Assembly (NCBI GenBank): GCA_963798015.1
Contig: CAWCSA010000025.1
Span: 62,001 to 126,000 of the forward strand
Direction: 5' to 3'
Length of the DNA stretch: 64,000 bases
From: Roseiarcus sp963798015
GTDB lineage: Bacteria > Pseudomonadota > Alphaproteobacteria > Rhizobiales > Beijerinckiaceae
A program made the position numbers and the translations under genes. This document shows positions 1-9,373 of this stretch, piece after piece. The notes under the pieces were generated by a model, which was not told the origin of the DNA, did no database searches, and worked only from the letters and a program-made list of their open reading frames with translations. Within the stretch, counting starts at the first letter, position 1. Each line of letters opens with the position of its first letter.

Positions 1-361
1 CGTCGCAGCCGGCTTTCAATCCCGCAATTCGTTCATCGACGGACGCGAGCCCGCTGATGGCGAGGGCGGGCGTCCACTTTCCTTCGCTGCGCAGCGTTTC
101 AATGATCGAAAGTCCGTTCTCGCCATCCAGGAGCCGGTCGACAACGAGGACGCTCGCGTCGCCCGAACGCGCCGCCCGAAGCCCCTCGGTCAATGTCTCC
201 GCGACCTGGACGGTGTGACCGCCAGCCTCCAGGTCGAGGCGAATTTCCTCCGCGAGTTCGCGGTCGTCCTGAACGACGAGAACGCGACTGCCGCCTCCGG
301 GCTTCGGCTGTTGCTCGCCGAATACGCCCATGCCTACAGAAGACGAATGATGATCATTCAT
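1..361 (-). CDS. Response regulator receiver protein, 3' end outside window
   Basis: The reverse strand encodes the N-terminal receiver domain of a two-component response regulator; the C-terminal part lies beyond base 1. Visible are the LVVQDDRE acidic pocket after the first beta strand, the phospho-acceptor Asp in VLVVDRLLDGENG, and the Ser/Ala position in LAISGLAS. This matches the CheY/OmpR receiver fold. The start may be the ATG at 361 (a nine-residue His/Ser-rich extension) or the in-frame ATG at 331. Neither has a clear ribosome site. The output domain cannot be seen, so OmpR-type DNA binding is only likely. The IS66 element begins about 165 bp upstream of the start. Confidence 0.8.
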   Translation of the reverse strand, partial: MNDHHSSSVGMGVFGEQQPKPGGGSRVLVVQDDRELAEEIRLDLEAGGHTVQVAETLTEGLRAARSGDASVLVVDRLLDGENGLSIIETLRSEGKWTPALAISGLASVDERIAGLKAGCD

Positions 362-527
362 CGTTTTGGCGTCTAGTTCTTCGCTTTGACTTGTACGCCT
401 ATGCAGGCGCCAATCATATAAGCTGTCAGCTTTCACGATTTGTCACCAAAATAGAAGTTGTCGAATTGGCGATTTCCCGCGGGCCTGTTCGGTGCGCAGT
501 GTGGAAAGTTATCACGTGATCGCTAAG

Positions 528-1906
528 CAATTACCCACCCCCTTGCCATGAGCGTCGATCTCTGAATCCTTGGGTCGATGGACCGCACTGATTTGCAGCA
601 CCTGAGCAAAGAGCAATTGATCGAGTTGGTGCTCCAGCTTCAGCGACCCGATAAGAATTCGCGCACGTCGTCGAAGCCGCCCTCGACGGACAAAAAGGAA
701 AAGCGCGAGAACTCTCGGCCCGGCGGGGCGAAGCTGGGGCATGAGCCGCACAACCGTCGGCTTGCGGACGATCCCGATGAGTTTCGCGACCACACGCCGA
801 GCGTATGCGAGCAATGCGGCGGAGCTTTCGCGTCGGACGCCGCGAGGGAATTGATCGGCGAATATGACGAAATCGAGATTCCGCCGGTCAAACCGTATGT
901 CATCCGCCACCGGCGCTTCGCCTGTCGATGCGCACTTTGCGGCGTCGAGGCGAAAGCTCCGGCGCCCATCGTCGCGACGACCACGCCGTTTGGGCCGCGC
1001 ATTCATGCGCTGGCGATTTATCTCAAGGGCTTCCAGGCTCTCTCCTATGAGCGGCTACGCGGCTTGTTCCGCGATGCTTTCGGGCTCGATGTGAGCGAGG
1101 GCGCGTTGATGAACATGTTCATCCGCTCGCATCCCCGGTTCGAGATCGAGGCCGAGAAGGCGAAGGCCATTGTACGCGCCGCCCAGGTTGTCGCCAGCGA
1201 TGAAACCGGCGTTCGGATCGAGGGCACAAACTCGTATCACTGGGTTTTCCATTGCAAGGACGCGGTCGTGCATAAGCCCGATTATTCCCGTGCCGCGCGG
1301 GTCGTGGACGAAATGATGGCGGGGCATAAGCCGACGGTTTGGATTTCGGATCGCTATTCGGCGCAGCAAAAGCACGGCGAGCGGCATCAAACTTGTCTTG
1401 CTCATCTGGCGCGCGACACGGCCTTCGCGCTGGAGCACGGCTCGGATGATTTGCCCTTCCGGTTTAAGCTTTGGCTTGGAAAAGCGTTCGGCCTGGCCAA
1501 GGCCATCGCCGACTTCGCCGCATCAACGCTGGCGAGGAAAAAGCGAGATCTGGAAAGACAGCTCGAAGTTCTTCTGGCCGCGTCAACCGGGTGCGATCTG
1601 GCGCGAGAGCTGCAAGCAAAAATCGGGCGCGCGCGAAACCAGCTTCTCACCTTTTGTGACTATCCCGGCGAGGTCGACGTCACCAACAACACCTCGGAGC
1701 GCAAACTCCGTCCCTGCGTGATCCAGCGAAAAATCACCAATGGATACCGCGCCATGTGGGCCGCCCAAGCGGAAGCGGACGTGAGAACAACCATCGATAC
1801 CGCAAAGCTCAAGGGCGCGAACCCCTTCGCCGTGATCGTCCGCGCCCTGGCTTGACCACCGTCCGAACCGCGAACGCCCGCTTAAAAAATAGGGGCTGGG
1901 TAATTG
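528..1906 (+). mobile_element. IS66-family insertion sequence (single-ORF type)
   Basis: A complete IS66-like transposase gene is bracketed by matching ends. Bases 528-543 read CAATTACCCACCCCCT, and 1891-1906 read the reverse complement CAATTACCCAGCCCCT, one mismatch in 16. The flanks are TCGCTAAG on the left and TCGCCTAA on the right, a possible imperfect 8-bp target duplication. The true ends could extend a few bases further. There are no tnpA/tnpB accessory genes, as in the ISBst12-like subgroup of IS66. The 1379-bp span is consistent with that subgroup. Confidence 0.75.
578..1855 (+). CDS. IS66-family transposase
   Basis: This 425-residue protein is a full-length IS66-type DDE transposase. 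The N-terminus has a Gln/Leu-rich helix followed by a basic stretch rich in Ser and Pro (about 1-60). A zinc-finger region follows with CxxC pairs near residues 74-77 (CEQC) and 112-117. The catalytic core contains VVASDETGVRIEG (first Asp, about residue 208), VWISDRYSAQ (second Asp) and the C-terminal NNTSERKLRP block carrying the catalytic Glu. The reading frame is intact, so the element may still be able to move. It is the only gene between the IS ends. Confidence 0.93.
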   Translation: MDRTDLQHLSKEQLIELVLQLQRPDKNSRTSSKPPSTDKKEKRENSRPGGAKLGHEPHNRRLADDPDEFRDHTPSVCEQCGGAFASDAARELIGEYDEIEIPPVKPYVIRHRRFACRCALCGVEAKAPAPIVATTTPFGPRIHALAIYLKGFQALSYERLRGLFRDAFGLDVSEGALMNMFIRSHPRFEIEAEKAKAIVRAAQVVASDETGVRIEGTNSYHWVFHCKDAVVHKPDYSRAARVVDEMMAGHKPTVWISDRYSAQQKHGERHQTCLAHLARDTAFALEHGSDDLPFRFKLWLGKAFGLAKAIADFAASTLARKKRDLERQLEVLLAASTGCDLARELQAKIGRARNQLLTFCDYPGEVDVTNNTSERKLRPCVIQRKITNGYRAMWAAQAEADVRTTIDTAKLKGANPFAVIVRALA

Positions 1907-2931
1907 TCGCCTAACTCCCATCAACACATTCCTGTGAGCAGGCAGACACAGAGTCGTGATCAGGTGAGCGCAGAGGCGCGATCAGGTGAAAACCGATTCG
2001 TGATCAATATTGGCGAACGATGGGTTATATCCACGGTCAGGTCGTTTGCTGAAGTCTCACCTTATTAAAAGAAGTCTCATCTTATTAAAGAATGCATTAT
2101 GAATACTTATTTATAGCAAATTAGCGGCTGGATCTCCGCTTTCGCTATCCCCGCGAAATTCGCCCGCGAAACAGGGACCTTCACAAGGCGCGCCGCCGCG
2201 AAAGTCCGCGCCCGCAAGCGCCGCCCGAAGCGGTAAAGCCGCCACTCACCAAGAACATGAAGCACGAACAAGATGGAACCGTGCCTCGCTGCCGTACCTC
2301 GCCAGCGATTAGAGATCCTTTGCGGACGGGTCTAGCTGGCGCTTCCGGCGGGACTTTCGCCCCGCGAATCAGCCCGCCGAAGACAGGAGAGCAATCGCGG
2401 AGCTTGTCCCAAGCCTTCGTTCCAAGCCTTCGTCCCAAGCCTTCGTCCCGAGCCTTCGTCGTCGGCGAATCAGGCCGGACTACGGTCGAATTTTGACCAT
2501 CCGGTTGAGAAGTTGCGTGTCTCCCGCACATTCCGCGAGTTGGGCGCCGCGCCTTCGACAGTCATCGCGATTGCCGTCAGGGATTCTCAACTTTTTACAT
2601 AAAGCTCTGATAAGAATGAGCTAATTGATTGCGTCAGGCTGGCGGAAAGTCTCGTGACAATTATGCAACATCGTCCGGGAAACGATGTCTGAAACCCAGT
2701 TTATGAAGAAAACTTATTGTGTCGAAATTTAGAGAAGCTATGGTGACCCAGGTGAGCGGGAGATTTCCCGATCGCGGAGGTCGGCGGCTTTTGCAGGGGC
2801 AAGCGCCACGATCAGGAAGTCAAACGGGACCAGGGGGCTGACCATCTTCGGTGTCATTCGGTTCGCAAGCGGGCCGCGGAAATCGAAGGTGAGAAGAAAA
2901 CCGACGCCCAATACGTAACTGGAGGTCACAA
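1907..2931. other. Non-coding, repeat-bearing intergenic region
   Basis: No convincing gene is seen in this kilobase. It holds two adjacent 20-base near-identical repeats at 2051-2090 and a 13-base tandem array near 2411-2462. The first half is A+T-richer than its surroundings, and open frames on both strands across 2181-2531 are low-complexity and look spurious. The last 250 bases must contain the porin promoter and leader, but no sigma70 pair stands out. A good ribosome site (GGAGG) lies just before the porin start. Confidence 0.6.
2411..2462. repeat. 13-bp tandem repeat, four copies
   Basis: Four consecutive copies of a 13-base unit of the form AAGCCTTCGTCCC occur here: two perfect inner copies, a first copy with T for C near its end, and a last copy starting GAGCC. 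Thirteen is not a multiple of three, so the array shifts frame each copy. That argues against the short open frames crossing it. Its role is unknown. Confidence 0.8.
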
Positions 2932-4597
2932 ATGACGCTCATCAAGAGCATTTTGCTAGGGTCGGGGGCAGCGCTAGTCGCCGTTGCCAGCGCCCAGGCG
3001 GCCGATCTTCCCACCCGGAAGGCGGCGCCGGTTGAATATGTTAGAGTTTGTAACGTCGGCGGCATCACTGGCTGGACATTGCCGGGCTCCGACACCTGCG
3101 TGAAGCTCTCGGGCTACATCACGGCGCAGACCGTTGGCGGCAACCTCAACACCCAGTACGCCTGGGGCACTGTTGGAGAGGCCACCGCCGCCGCCGCAAG
3201 CAATCCCGCGACCCTCCCGTTCGCCACCAGCCCGGTTCTCGCTGAGCTCGGAGCGATCGACCCTCGCAACACCCAACGGGTTCTGCTCGCCGCCAGCGCC
3301 GCTCAAGGGAATTTGACCGCCAACCGCCCCGAGACTGGCTGGTCGACCCGGGCGAACCTGTCGCTCGACGTGGCCTCCAACACGGCCTATGGCCCCTTGC
3401 TCGGGCACATTGAGGTCCAGGGCGACGTCGGCAACGGGCTCGACTCGCTCCAGGGCGCCCCGACAAACAATATTTTCTATGTCAACACCGCTTATCTTAC
3501 CTGGGCGGGGATCACCGCCGGCAAGGCGGGATCGTTCTTCTCGTTCATAGGCGGCGGCGACAATTACGCCAACCTCTTCTCTCCCGACCGCAAGGGCTTC
3601 AACGAACCTCTGTTGTTGGCCTATACGGCTTCGTTCGGCGGCGGCTTCACGGCGACGATCTCGGCCGAAATCCCCCGCCAGCGTAGGCGCCTCGGGCGGC
3701 GGCACCACGATTAACGGCGGGACAAGTTGCGCCGGCAACGGCGGCTGCGTCGACAATCCGGCCCTCATCGCCTTCGGCGGTCAGAAATGGCCGGACATCG
3801 TCGGCGCCTTGCATGTCAAGCAGGGCTGGGGCGAGGCTCAGGTCTCGGGCGTGGTCCACAACGTCAACGTCACCGCCAACGACGGCGTCACCAATTTCGA
3901 TGGCGGCGTCGCAGGCGACGCCTGCGGCCCCGACGCATTGCCGGTTGCCTGCAACGGGACGCAGAACAAAATCGGCTGGGCCGTTGACGCTGGCGTGAAG
4001 CTCAACCTGCAGGGGTGGGGCGGGATGTTCGCCGCTGGCGACGACTTGGTCGTGACCGGCGTCTACTCCCAGAGCGCGGTTTGGTACTCCGGCCTCCTTG
4101 ATGGGATGTGGGGTGAGAACGGCCAGACCAACGGTAACGGCCAGGCGATGTTTCTCGCTGACGGGTTCTTCAACCCAGTCACGAACCAGTGGTCCACGCC
4201 GAGAGCATGGTCCGTATCGGCTCTGCTCGAGCACCACTGGACGCCGACCATCTATACCGATCTGGAAGGCTCGATCGGTGGTGTCGAATGGAGCAATCAG
4301 GGCGGCGGCTGCACCATTGCGTCACCAGGTTGCCTGATTGGTTCGGCCGCGCAGGGCGCATTGTCGCCCCGCGCGCTTAGCTGGATCCTCGGCGCGGATC
4401 TCGGCTGGAACCCGGTCACCAACCTCAACTTCGACCTCGAATTGATGTATCAGGGCACGACGCAGACGGCGCCGAGCGGATTCATCGGCACTGTTTACAA
4501 CACCGGCGGTGCGAGCGGCGCGGTCTTCGTGCCCGGCGACTGGAGAGGCAACAGCGACGGTTTTGCTGGCCGTCTCCGCATCACACGTTACTTCTGA
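2932..4597 (+). pseudogene. Alphaproteobacterial porin (Porin_2/Omp2-like), frameshifted
   Basis: This outer-membrane porin gene is broken by one extra base. The first frame starts at the ATG at 2932 (GGAGG eight bases upstream) with a signal peptide ending ASAQA, then the family-typical opening AADLPTRKAAPVEYVRVC and GSDTCVKLSGYI. It runs to about residue 247. The remainder, through GGQKWPDIVGALHVKQ to the terminal beta-strand RLRITRYF, is in the next frame. Removing one C from the CCCCC run at 3672-3676 joins both parts into a 554-residue protein with a C-terminal aromatic, as outer-membrane beta barrels require. Either the base is a read error or the gene is recently inactivated. A strong terminator follows. 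Confidence 0.85.
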
Positions 4598-4623
4598 TCG
4601 CATCCCGATCAGTTAAAACTGAC

Positions 4624-4654
4624 AGCCCCGGGGCGAAAGCTCCGGGGTTTTTTT
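4624..4654 (+). terminator. Rho-independent terminator after the porin gene
   Basis: Bases 4626-4634 (CCCCGGGGC) pair with 4639-4647 (GCTCCGGGG) around a GAAA tetraloop, forming a nine-pair stem with one G-U. Seven T residues follow at once. It lies 27 bases past the porin stop codon. Confidence 0.92.
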
Positions 4655-4888
4655 GTTCAGACCGGGCGCCGGGACCGGATCCTGAACGCGCTCACATTAA
4701 AGCTTGCGCACGCGCCCGCCGCGGGGGATGATCGTGCGTGAGCCCGCGTTTTAAGCCCGAGAGCGGGAGCCGGCGAAGGCGAGCGAAGCGCCGACCTCCT
4801 CTTTCATTCACGCCGACCCGTCCTGGTTGAACCGCATAGGCGTCGCCATGATAAATCGGCGGCGCGGGGCGCGGATCGGCATTCAGCG

Positions 4889-7084
4889 ATGATGCGGCAG
4901 TACGAATTGGTGGAGCGGGTTCGCCGCTATAATCCTCACGCCGACGAGGATTTGCTGAACCGCGCCTATGTGTTCGCGATGAAGGCGCACGGTAGCCAGA
5001 AGCGCGCCTCCGGCGATCCTTATTTCTCCCATCCGCTCGAGGTGGCGGCCATTCTGACCGAGTTCAAGGTCGACGACGCCACCATCGCGACGGCGATGCT
5101 GCATGACACGATCGAAGACACGACGGTCACCCGCGAACAAGTCGACAAGGCGTTTGGCGAGGAGATCGGGGGGCTGGTCGACGGCCTGACGAAGCTCGGC
5201 CGGCTTGACTTCGTCACCAAGCATGCCGAGCAGGCGGAGAATTTCCGCAAGCTCCTGCTCGCCATCGCCGATGACGCGCGCGTGCTCCTGATCAAGCTCG
5301 CCGACCGCCTGCACAATATGCGCACCCTCCAGTTCATGCCGGAGGCCAAGCGCGCCCGCATCGCCGAGGACACGCTCGACATCTATGCTCCGCTTGCCGG
5401 CCGCATGGGCATGCAGAGCATGCGCAATGAACTGGAAGACCTGGCGTTCCGCTGCCTGATGCCGGACGCCTACAAACTCATCGTCACGCGGCTCGAGGCG
5501 ATGAAGGACAAAAATGGCGCGATCATTGCCCGCATCGCAGCAGAACTCACCGACCAGTTCGCTAGGCGGGGCATCAAGGTTGAGGTGAAGGGCCGCCAGA
5601 AGCAGCCCTACTCGATCTGGCGCAAGATGGAGCGCCGCTCGATCGCCTTCGAGCAATTGTCCGACATCTATGGCTTTCGTATTCTCGTCGATACGGTCGC
5701 CGACTGTTACGCCGCCGTCGGTGTCGCGCATACGACCTGGCCCAGCGTTCCGGGGCGCTTCAAGGACTATATCTCGACGCCGAAGCAGAACGACTATCGC
5801 TCGATCCACACGACTGTGATCGGGCCCGGCAGTCAGCGGGTCGAATTGCAGATTCGCACCCACGAGATGCACGAAGTGGCGGAATACGGCATCGCCGCGC
5901 ACGGCGTCTATAAAGATTTGGGGCTCAGCGCCGACGCGCTGGCGGTGGGCGAGAGCCGAGCCTATCGCGGATTGAGGCAGACGATCGAGGCGCTCGCAAG
6001 CGACAACTCGGAAAAATTTCTCGAGCACACCAAGCTCGAGCTGTTTCACGACCAGGTGTTCTGCTTTACCCCCAAGGGCCGGCTGATCGCGCTGCCCCGC
6101 GGCGCGACCGCGATTGACTTCGCCTATGCGGTCCACACCGACGTCGGCAATTCCGCGGTCGGCGTGAAGATCAATGGCCGGATCGCGCCGCTCATCTCGG
6201 AATTGCACAACGGCGACGAAGTACAGATCTCGCGCGCCGAGGGCGGCGCTCCTCCAGCGGCATGGGACAGCGTGGTGGTGACGGGGCGCGCCCGCGCCGC
6301 CATTCGCCGCGCGACACGCGAGGCGGCGAAGGCGCAGTTTGGCGGCCTTGGGCGCCAGATCGTCGAGCGGGCGTTCGAGCGCGCTGGCAAGAAGTTTGCG
6401 GAAGCGAAACTCAAGGCCGCGCTGTCGCGTCTGGCGCGCGCCTCGATCGACGATGTCTTCATCGGCGTGGGGCGCGGCGAGATTTTCTCCACCGACGTTG
6501 TGCGCGCCGTGTTTCCGAACTTCAAGGACGAGCGCAGGCTGGGCCCGGCCGTTCCGCAGAACGAGAGCGGCTGGTTCGGCTTGCCGAAAGCAGCCGACCT
6601 CGTGTTCCGTGTGCCAGGCGCATCGGACGCGGGCGACGCGCTGCCGTTGCGCGGCATCGGCCTCGATACGCCGGTCAGGTTCGCACCCAAAGGCGGAGCG
6701 GTGCCGGGCGAGCGCATCGTTGGCGTTCGCGAGGAAAGCGGCATTGTCATCTATCCGATCCATTCGCCGGCGCTGACCCAATTCGACGATCGGCCGGAGC
6801 TGTGGCTCGACGTGCGTTGGGACCTGGAGAACACGCCGTCGGCGATCTATTCGACCCAGATCGTGGTCACGCTCCTGAACGAGCCCGGTGCGCTCGGCGT
6901 GATCGCCACGACCATCGGGGAATATGGCGCAAATATCGACGCCGTCGTGACCTCGCCCAGCGGCGCCGACTTCCGGCGCTTCGTCATCGATCTTCAGGTG
7001 CGCGACATCCAGCATCTCAACGCGGTTCTGTCGCAACTTCGGGACAAGAGCGTCGTCCACAATGTCGAGCGCCTGAGCGGGTAG
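4889..7084 (+). CDS. rsh: Bifunctional (p)ppGpp synthetase/hydrolase (RelA/SpoT family)
   Basis: This 731-residue stringent-response enzyme makes ppGpp from GTP/GDP and ATP and also hydrolyses it. Domains in order: an HD hydrolase domain with the metal-binding HDTIEDT at residues 72-78; a synthetase domain at about 240-350 (YGFRILVD, then KDYISTPKQNDYRSIHT); a TGS domain from about residue 390 (FTPKGRLIALPRGATAIDFA); and a C-terminal ACT domain from about 655 (EPGALGVIATTIGEYGANID). An intact HD motif predicts that both activities are kept, as expected for the single Rsh of alphaproteobacteria. The start is the first of two consecutive ATG codons. The long antisense open frame over it is a codon-bias shadow. 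Confidence 0.96.
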   Translation: MMRQYELVERVRRYNPHADEDLLNRAYVFAMKAHGSQKRASGDPYFSHPLEVAAILTEFKVDDATIATAMLHDTIEDTTVTREQVDKAFGEEIGGLVDGLTKLGRLDFVTKHAEQAENFRKLLLAIADDARVLLIKLADRLHNMRTLQFMPEAKRARIAEDTLDIYAPLAGRMGMQSMRNELEDLAFRCLMPDAYKLIVTRLEAMKDKNGAIIARIAAELTDQFARRGIKVEVKGRQKQPYSIWRKMERRSIAFEQLSDIYGFRILVDTVADCYAAVGVAHTTWPSVPGRFKDYISTPKQNDYRSIHTTVIGPGSQRVELQIRTHEMHEVAEYGIAAHGVYKDLGLSADALAVGESRAYRGLRQTIEALASDNSEKFLEHTKLELFHDQVFCFTPKGRLIALPRGATAIDFAYAVHTDVGNSAVGVKINGRIAPLISELHNGDEVQISRAEGGAPPAAWDSVVVTGRARAAIRRATREAAKAQFGGLGRQIVERAFERAGKKFAEAKLKAALSRLARASIDDVFIGVGRGEIFSTDVVRAVFPNFKDERRLGPAVPQNESGWFGLPKAADLVFRVPGASDAGDALPLRGIGLDTPVRFAPKGGAVPGERIVGVREESGIVIYPIHSPALTQFDDRPELWLDVRWDLENTPSAIYSTQIVVTLLNEPGALGVIATTIGEYGANIDAVVTSPSGADFRRFVIDLQVRDIQHLNAVLSQLRDKSVVHNVERLSG

Positions 7085-7086
7085 GA

Positions 7087-7509
7087 ATGCCGCTCTATTT
7101 CGCCTATGGCTCCAACATGGGCGCCAACGCCATGGCCCGCCGCTGCCCGCGCTCTAAGGCGCTTGGGCTGGCGCGGCTCGAGCGGCATCGGCTGGCGGTA
7201 ATGCGCGAGGGTTGGCTGACCGCCGTTCGCAATCCGTCCTCGGCCGTGCACGGCATATTGTGGGACTTGGCTCTGTCCGACATCCCCGCGCTCGATCGCC
7301 ACGAGAGCCTGTCGCAAGGGCTCTACGTCAAGCTGACCCAGGCGGTCATCGCCGAGCGAGGGCCGAAACAGGCGGTTGTCTATTTCGGCGCCAATTCCGG
7401 GCCCGGCGCGGCGCGCCCCACCTATTTCGCTGAGGTCCTCGCCGCGGCGCGTTCATGGCCGCTTCCGGCGGAGGGCGTCGAGGCGTTGGAGAGACTGGCG
7501 AGGCGATAG
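7087..7509 (+). CDS. Gamma-glutamylcyclotransferase-family protein
   Basis: The ATG at 7087 lies two bases after the rsh stop and starts a 140-residue protein. It opens with MPLYFAYGSNM, the signature of the gamma-glutamylcyclotransferase/AIG2-like fold, whose YGSN loop binds the substrate. A Glu near residue 73 (LDRHESL) sits where the family's catalytic acid is expected. Known members release 5-oxoproline from gamma-glutamyl compounds, but short bacterial members are often uncharacterised. Tight spacing suggests co-transcription with rsh. The same frame is open upstream inside rsh, but the family start motif fixes 7087. Confidence 0.85.
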   Translation: MPLYFAYGSNMGANAMARRCPRSKALGLARLERHRLAVMREGWLTAVRNPSSAVHGILWDLALSDIPALDRHESLSQGLYVKLTQAVIAERGPKQAVVYFGANSGPGAARPTYFAEVLAAARSWPLPAEGVEALERLARR

Positions 7510-8406
7510 GCGCTGCGGACTGTTAATCTTACCAAAGCAATTTTGACGGGTAGGCAGATCAACCTGAAACTAATGAATTGTCCGCCGCACTGCGAATGCT
7601 GTGTCAACGAGTAACCCGTTCCCCGGATACTCTGCCGCAATTTTTGATGGCTCAGTGCCGCCAAGTCTTCTCGGTTGCCGCAATGCACAATGGCCTGAGA
7701 TAGCAAATTCAATGCGCTCAGTGATCGCCGCTCGCCGGTCCATTCCGAAAGAACCGGAAGTATTTCCCTCACGGAATGCCTGTCTTGATAAGTTCATCAA
7801 TCCAATGGTCAACCCAGTTAAGGAGGGTCACGGCTAATCATCGAATCAAGCCTCGCGATGGCACGGTTAAGGGTTTCGCCCTCAATGCCGGGCCAGGCGC
7901 TCAGGTCATGCCAATTGAGTTCGATTTGGCGGCGGGTGATCATTTCCCTACCGAGCGCAGGTAAGGCGCTTTGGTAGACGACCGCCGGAGAATGCGCTCC
8001 TCTGCGGCCATGCGCACTATCGACGAGCTTATGAACTGACCGATTACCTCGCCCGGGTCGGGAGTTGTATTCGGGTCGTGGAGAGCAATTAGCAGAGGAT
8101 CGTTCCCTAGGATGTCAGGAGCCACTTTGGCGTGACAATATCGAACATCGCGCGATGGCTAAACGTCCCGGCGAAAGCCTTGACCCCTAAAGTTTTACCA
8201 GTCATGCGAGAATTGTGTCTCCGGCGAGAAATGCCTCAAAACCTTTCTCACCGAAGTTCTCAAATTAAGTGACTTTGAAAGACGATATTGTCAAGTAAAA
8301 TGGATATTTTCAGCTTCGTGGACTCGCCTAATTCTTTGATTTTGCTCAATTCATATTGTCACTCCAAAATGGCTCCTGACACCGAGACCGCCAAAGGCTC
8401 GCGTCC
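7510..8406. other. Mostly non-coding stretch with two small minus-strand ORFs
   Basis: Apart from a possible pair of small reverse-strand frames at 7818-8125, nothing recognisable is present in these 900 bases. Short open frames at 7570-7812 and 7601-7837 overlap on opposite strands and resemble no family I know. The 200 bases before the sugar-kinase gene at 8407 are A+T-rich and presumably hold its promoter. Confidence 0.5.
7818..8125 (-). CDS. Two overlapping small ORFs, unknown function
   Basis: On the reverse strand a 61-codon frame (GTG at 8125, stop at 7940) ends in an ATGA overlap with a second frame of about 41 codons. The second starts with MITRRQIELNWHDLSAWPG and ends near 7818 with SRDPP. 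The first contains DPNTTPDPGEVIGQFISSS. Translational coupling by ATGA and non-repetitive composition hint at real coding, but the pieces are short and I recognise no family. They could be the decayed 3' end of a larger gene: the first frame is open further upstream for about 14 codons without a better start. Confidence 0.3.
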
Positions 8407-9369
8407 ATGACGAACAATCCGGCCTTTGACGTCGTCGCGTTTGGCGAACTGGTCATCGATCTTGTGCCGGCGCGAAGCGCGGAGGGGGAGTCCTGCTTCG
8501 CGCTCAAGCCCGGCGGGGCGCCGGGCAATGTCGCGGTCGGCGTTGCGCGGCTCGGCGGTCGCGTCGCTATGCTCAGCAAGGTCGGCGACGACGCGTTTGG
8601 GCGGCTCCTGATCGACGCGCTCAAGGGCAATGGCGTGGACGTCGAGGGGGTCCTGACTGCGCGCGAGGGCAATACGTCGCTCGCGGTCGTGACGATCGAC
8701 GCGGCGGGCGACCGGGGCTTCCTGCTTTATCGCAAGGGCTGCGCCGAATCGACCTATGCGCCCGAGGAGGTCGCGATAGACAGGATCGCGAAGGCGCGTA
8801 TCCTTCACGCGGGGAGCCTGCTTTTGGGCGAGCCGCTTTGCGGCGCGGCCCAGCGCCGGGCCGTACGAGTCGCGCGCGATGCGGGCGCACTTATCTCGAT
8901 CGACGTCAATCTTCGACCTTCGCTGTGGCCAAGCGCGGACGCGATGCGCGCGGTCGCGCTCGAAGCGGCGAATGAGGCCGACCTTCTCAAAATGAGCGTA
9001 GAGGAACTGGCCATCATGACTCAGACTTCTGATCTCGACGAGGGACTCGCGCGCCTTGGCGGATCCCGCAGGCGGCTGACGGCGGTGACTTTTGGCCCCG
9101 GCGGCGCGCTGCTCGTGTCGGGCGCCCTTCGTGCCCGCGCTTCCGGCTATGCAGTCAAGGTGGCCGACACGGTCGGCTGCGGCGATGCCTTCATGGCGAG
9201 TCTGCTCGCCGACATCGCCGCGGGTCGCGCCGCCCTCGAATCGGAGGAGGGCCTTGCGCGGATCGTCCGGAGGGCCTGCGCCGCCGGCGCTCTCGTGGCG
9301 TCGCGACACGGGGCCATGGACGCTCTGCCAAGCACCGCCGAGCGCGACGCCTTCCTGGCGACGCGCTGA
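8407..9369 (+). CDS. PfkB-family sugar kinase, probably fructokinase
   Basis: This 320-residue ribokinase/PfkB-fold kinase phosphorylates a ketose or similar sugar with ATP. The N-terminal motif FGELVIDLVPAR and the substrate loop PGGAPGNVAVGVARLGG (about residues 37-53) are those of fructokinases. The C-terminal ATP/anion-hole motif is DTVGCGDAF near residue 255, with the catalytic Asp just after the GCG turn (usually GAG). Substrate specificity cannot be fixed from sequence. Fructose or another 2-ketose is most likely, given the F6P-forming genes nearby. A truncated relative of its first 39 residues lies at 34454. Confidence 0.85.
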   Translation: MTNNPAFDVVAFGELVIDLVPARSAEGESCFALKPGGAPGNVAVGVARLGGRVAMLSKVGDDAFGRLLIDALKGNGVDVEGVLTAREGNTSLAVVTIDAAGDRGFLLYRKGCAESTYAPEEVAIDRIAKARILHAGSLLLGEPLCGAAQRRAVRVARDAGALISIDVNLRPSLWPSADAMRAVALEAANEADLLKMSVEELAIMTQTSDLDEGLARLGGSRRRLTAVTFGPGGALLVSGALRARASGYAVKVADTVGCGDAFMASLLADIAAGRAALESEEGLARIVRRACAAGALVASRHGAMDALPSTAERDAFLATR

Positions 9370-9373
9370 AGCC

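Noticed and set aside
512..1006. Reverse-strand ORFs within the IS66 transposase
   Set aside because: Both overlap the well-supported transposase and have biased composition without motifs.
2411..2462. Tandem repeats considered as a CRISPR array
   Set aside because: The units are 13 bases with no spacers, and no cas genes are present in the window.
4883..7060. 725-codon open frame antisense to rsh
   Set aside because: It mirrors the rsh gene in the complementary frame with matching codon positions, a common effect of high G+C third positions. It has no recognisable domain.
6262..7086. Long upstream extension of the gamma-glutamylcyclotransferase frame
   Set aside because: It lies within rsh, is Arg-rich and unlike the family. 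The YFAYGSNM start at 7087 is clear.
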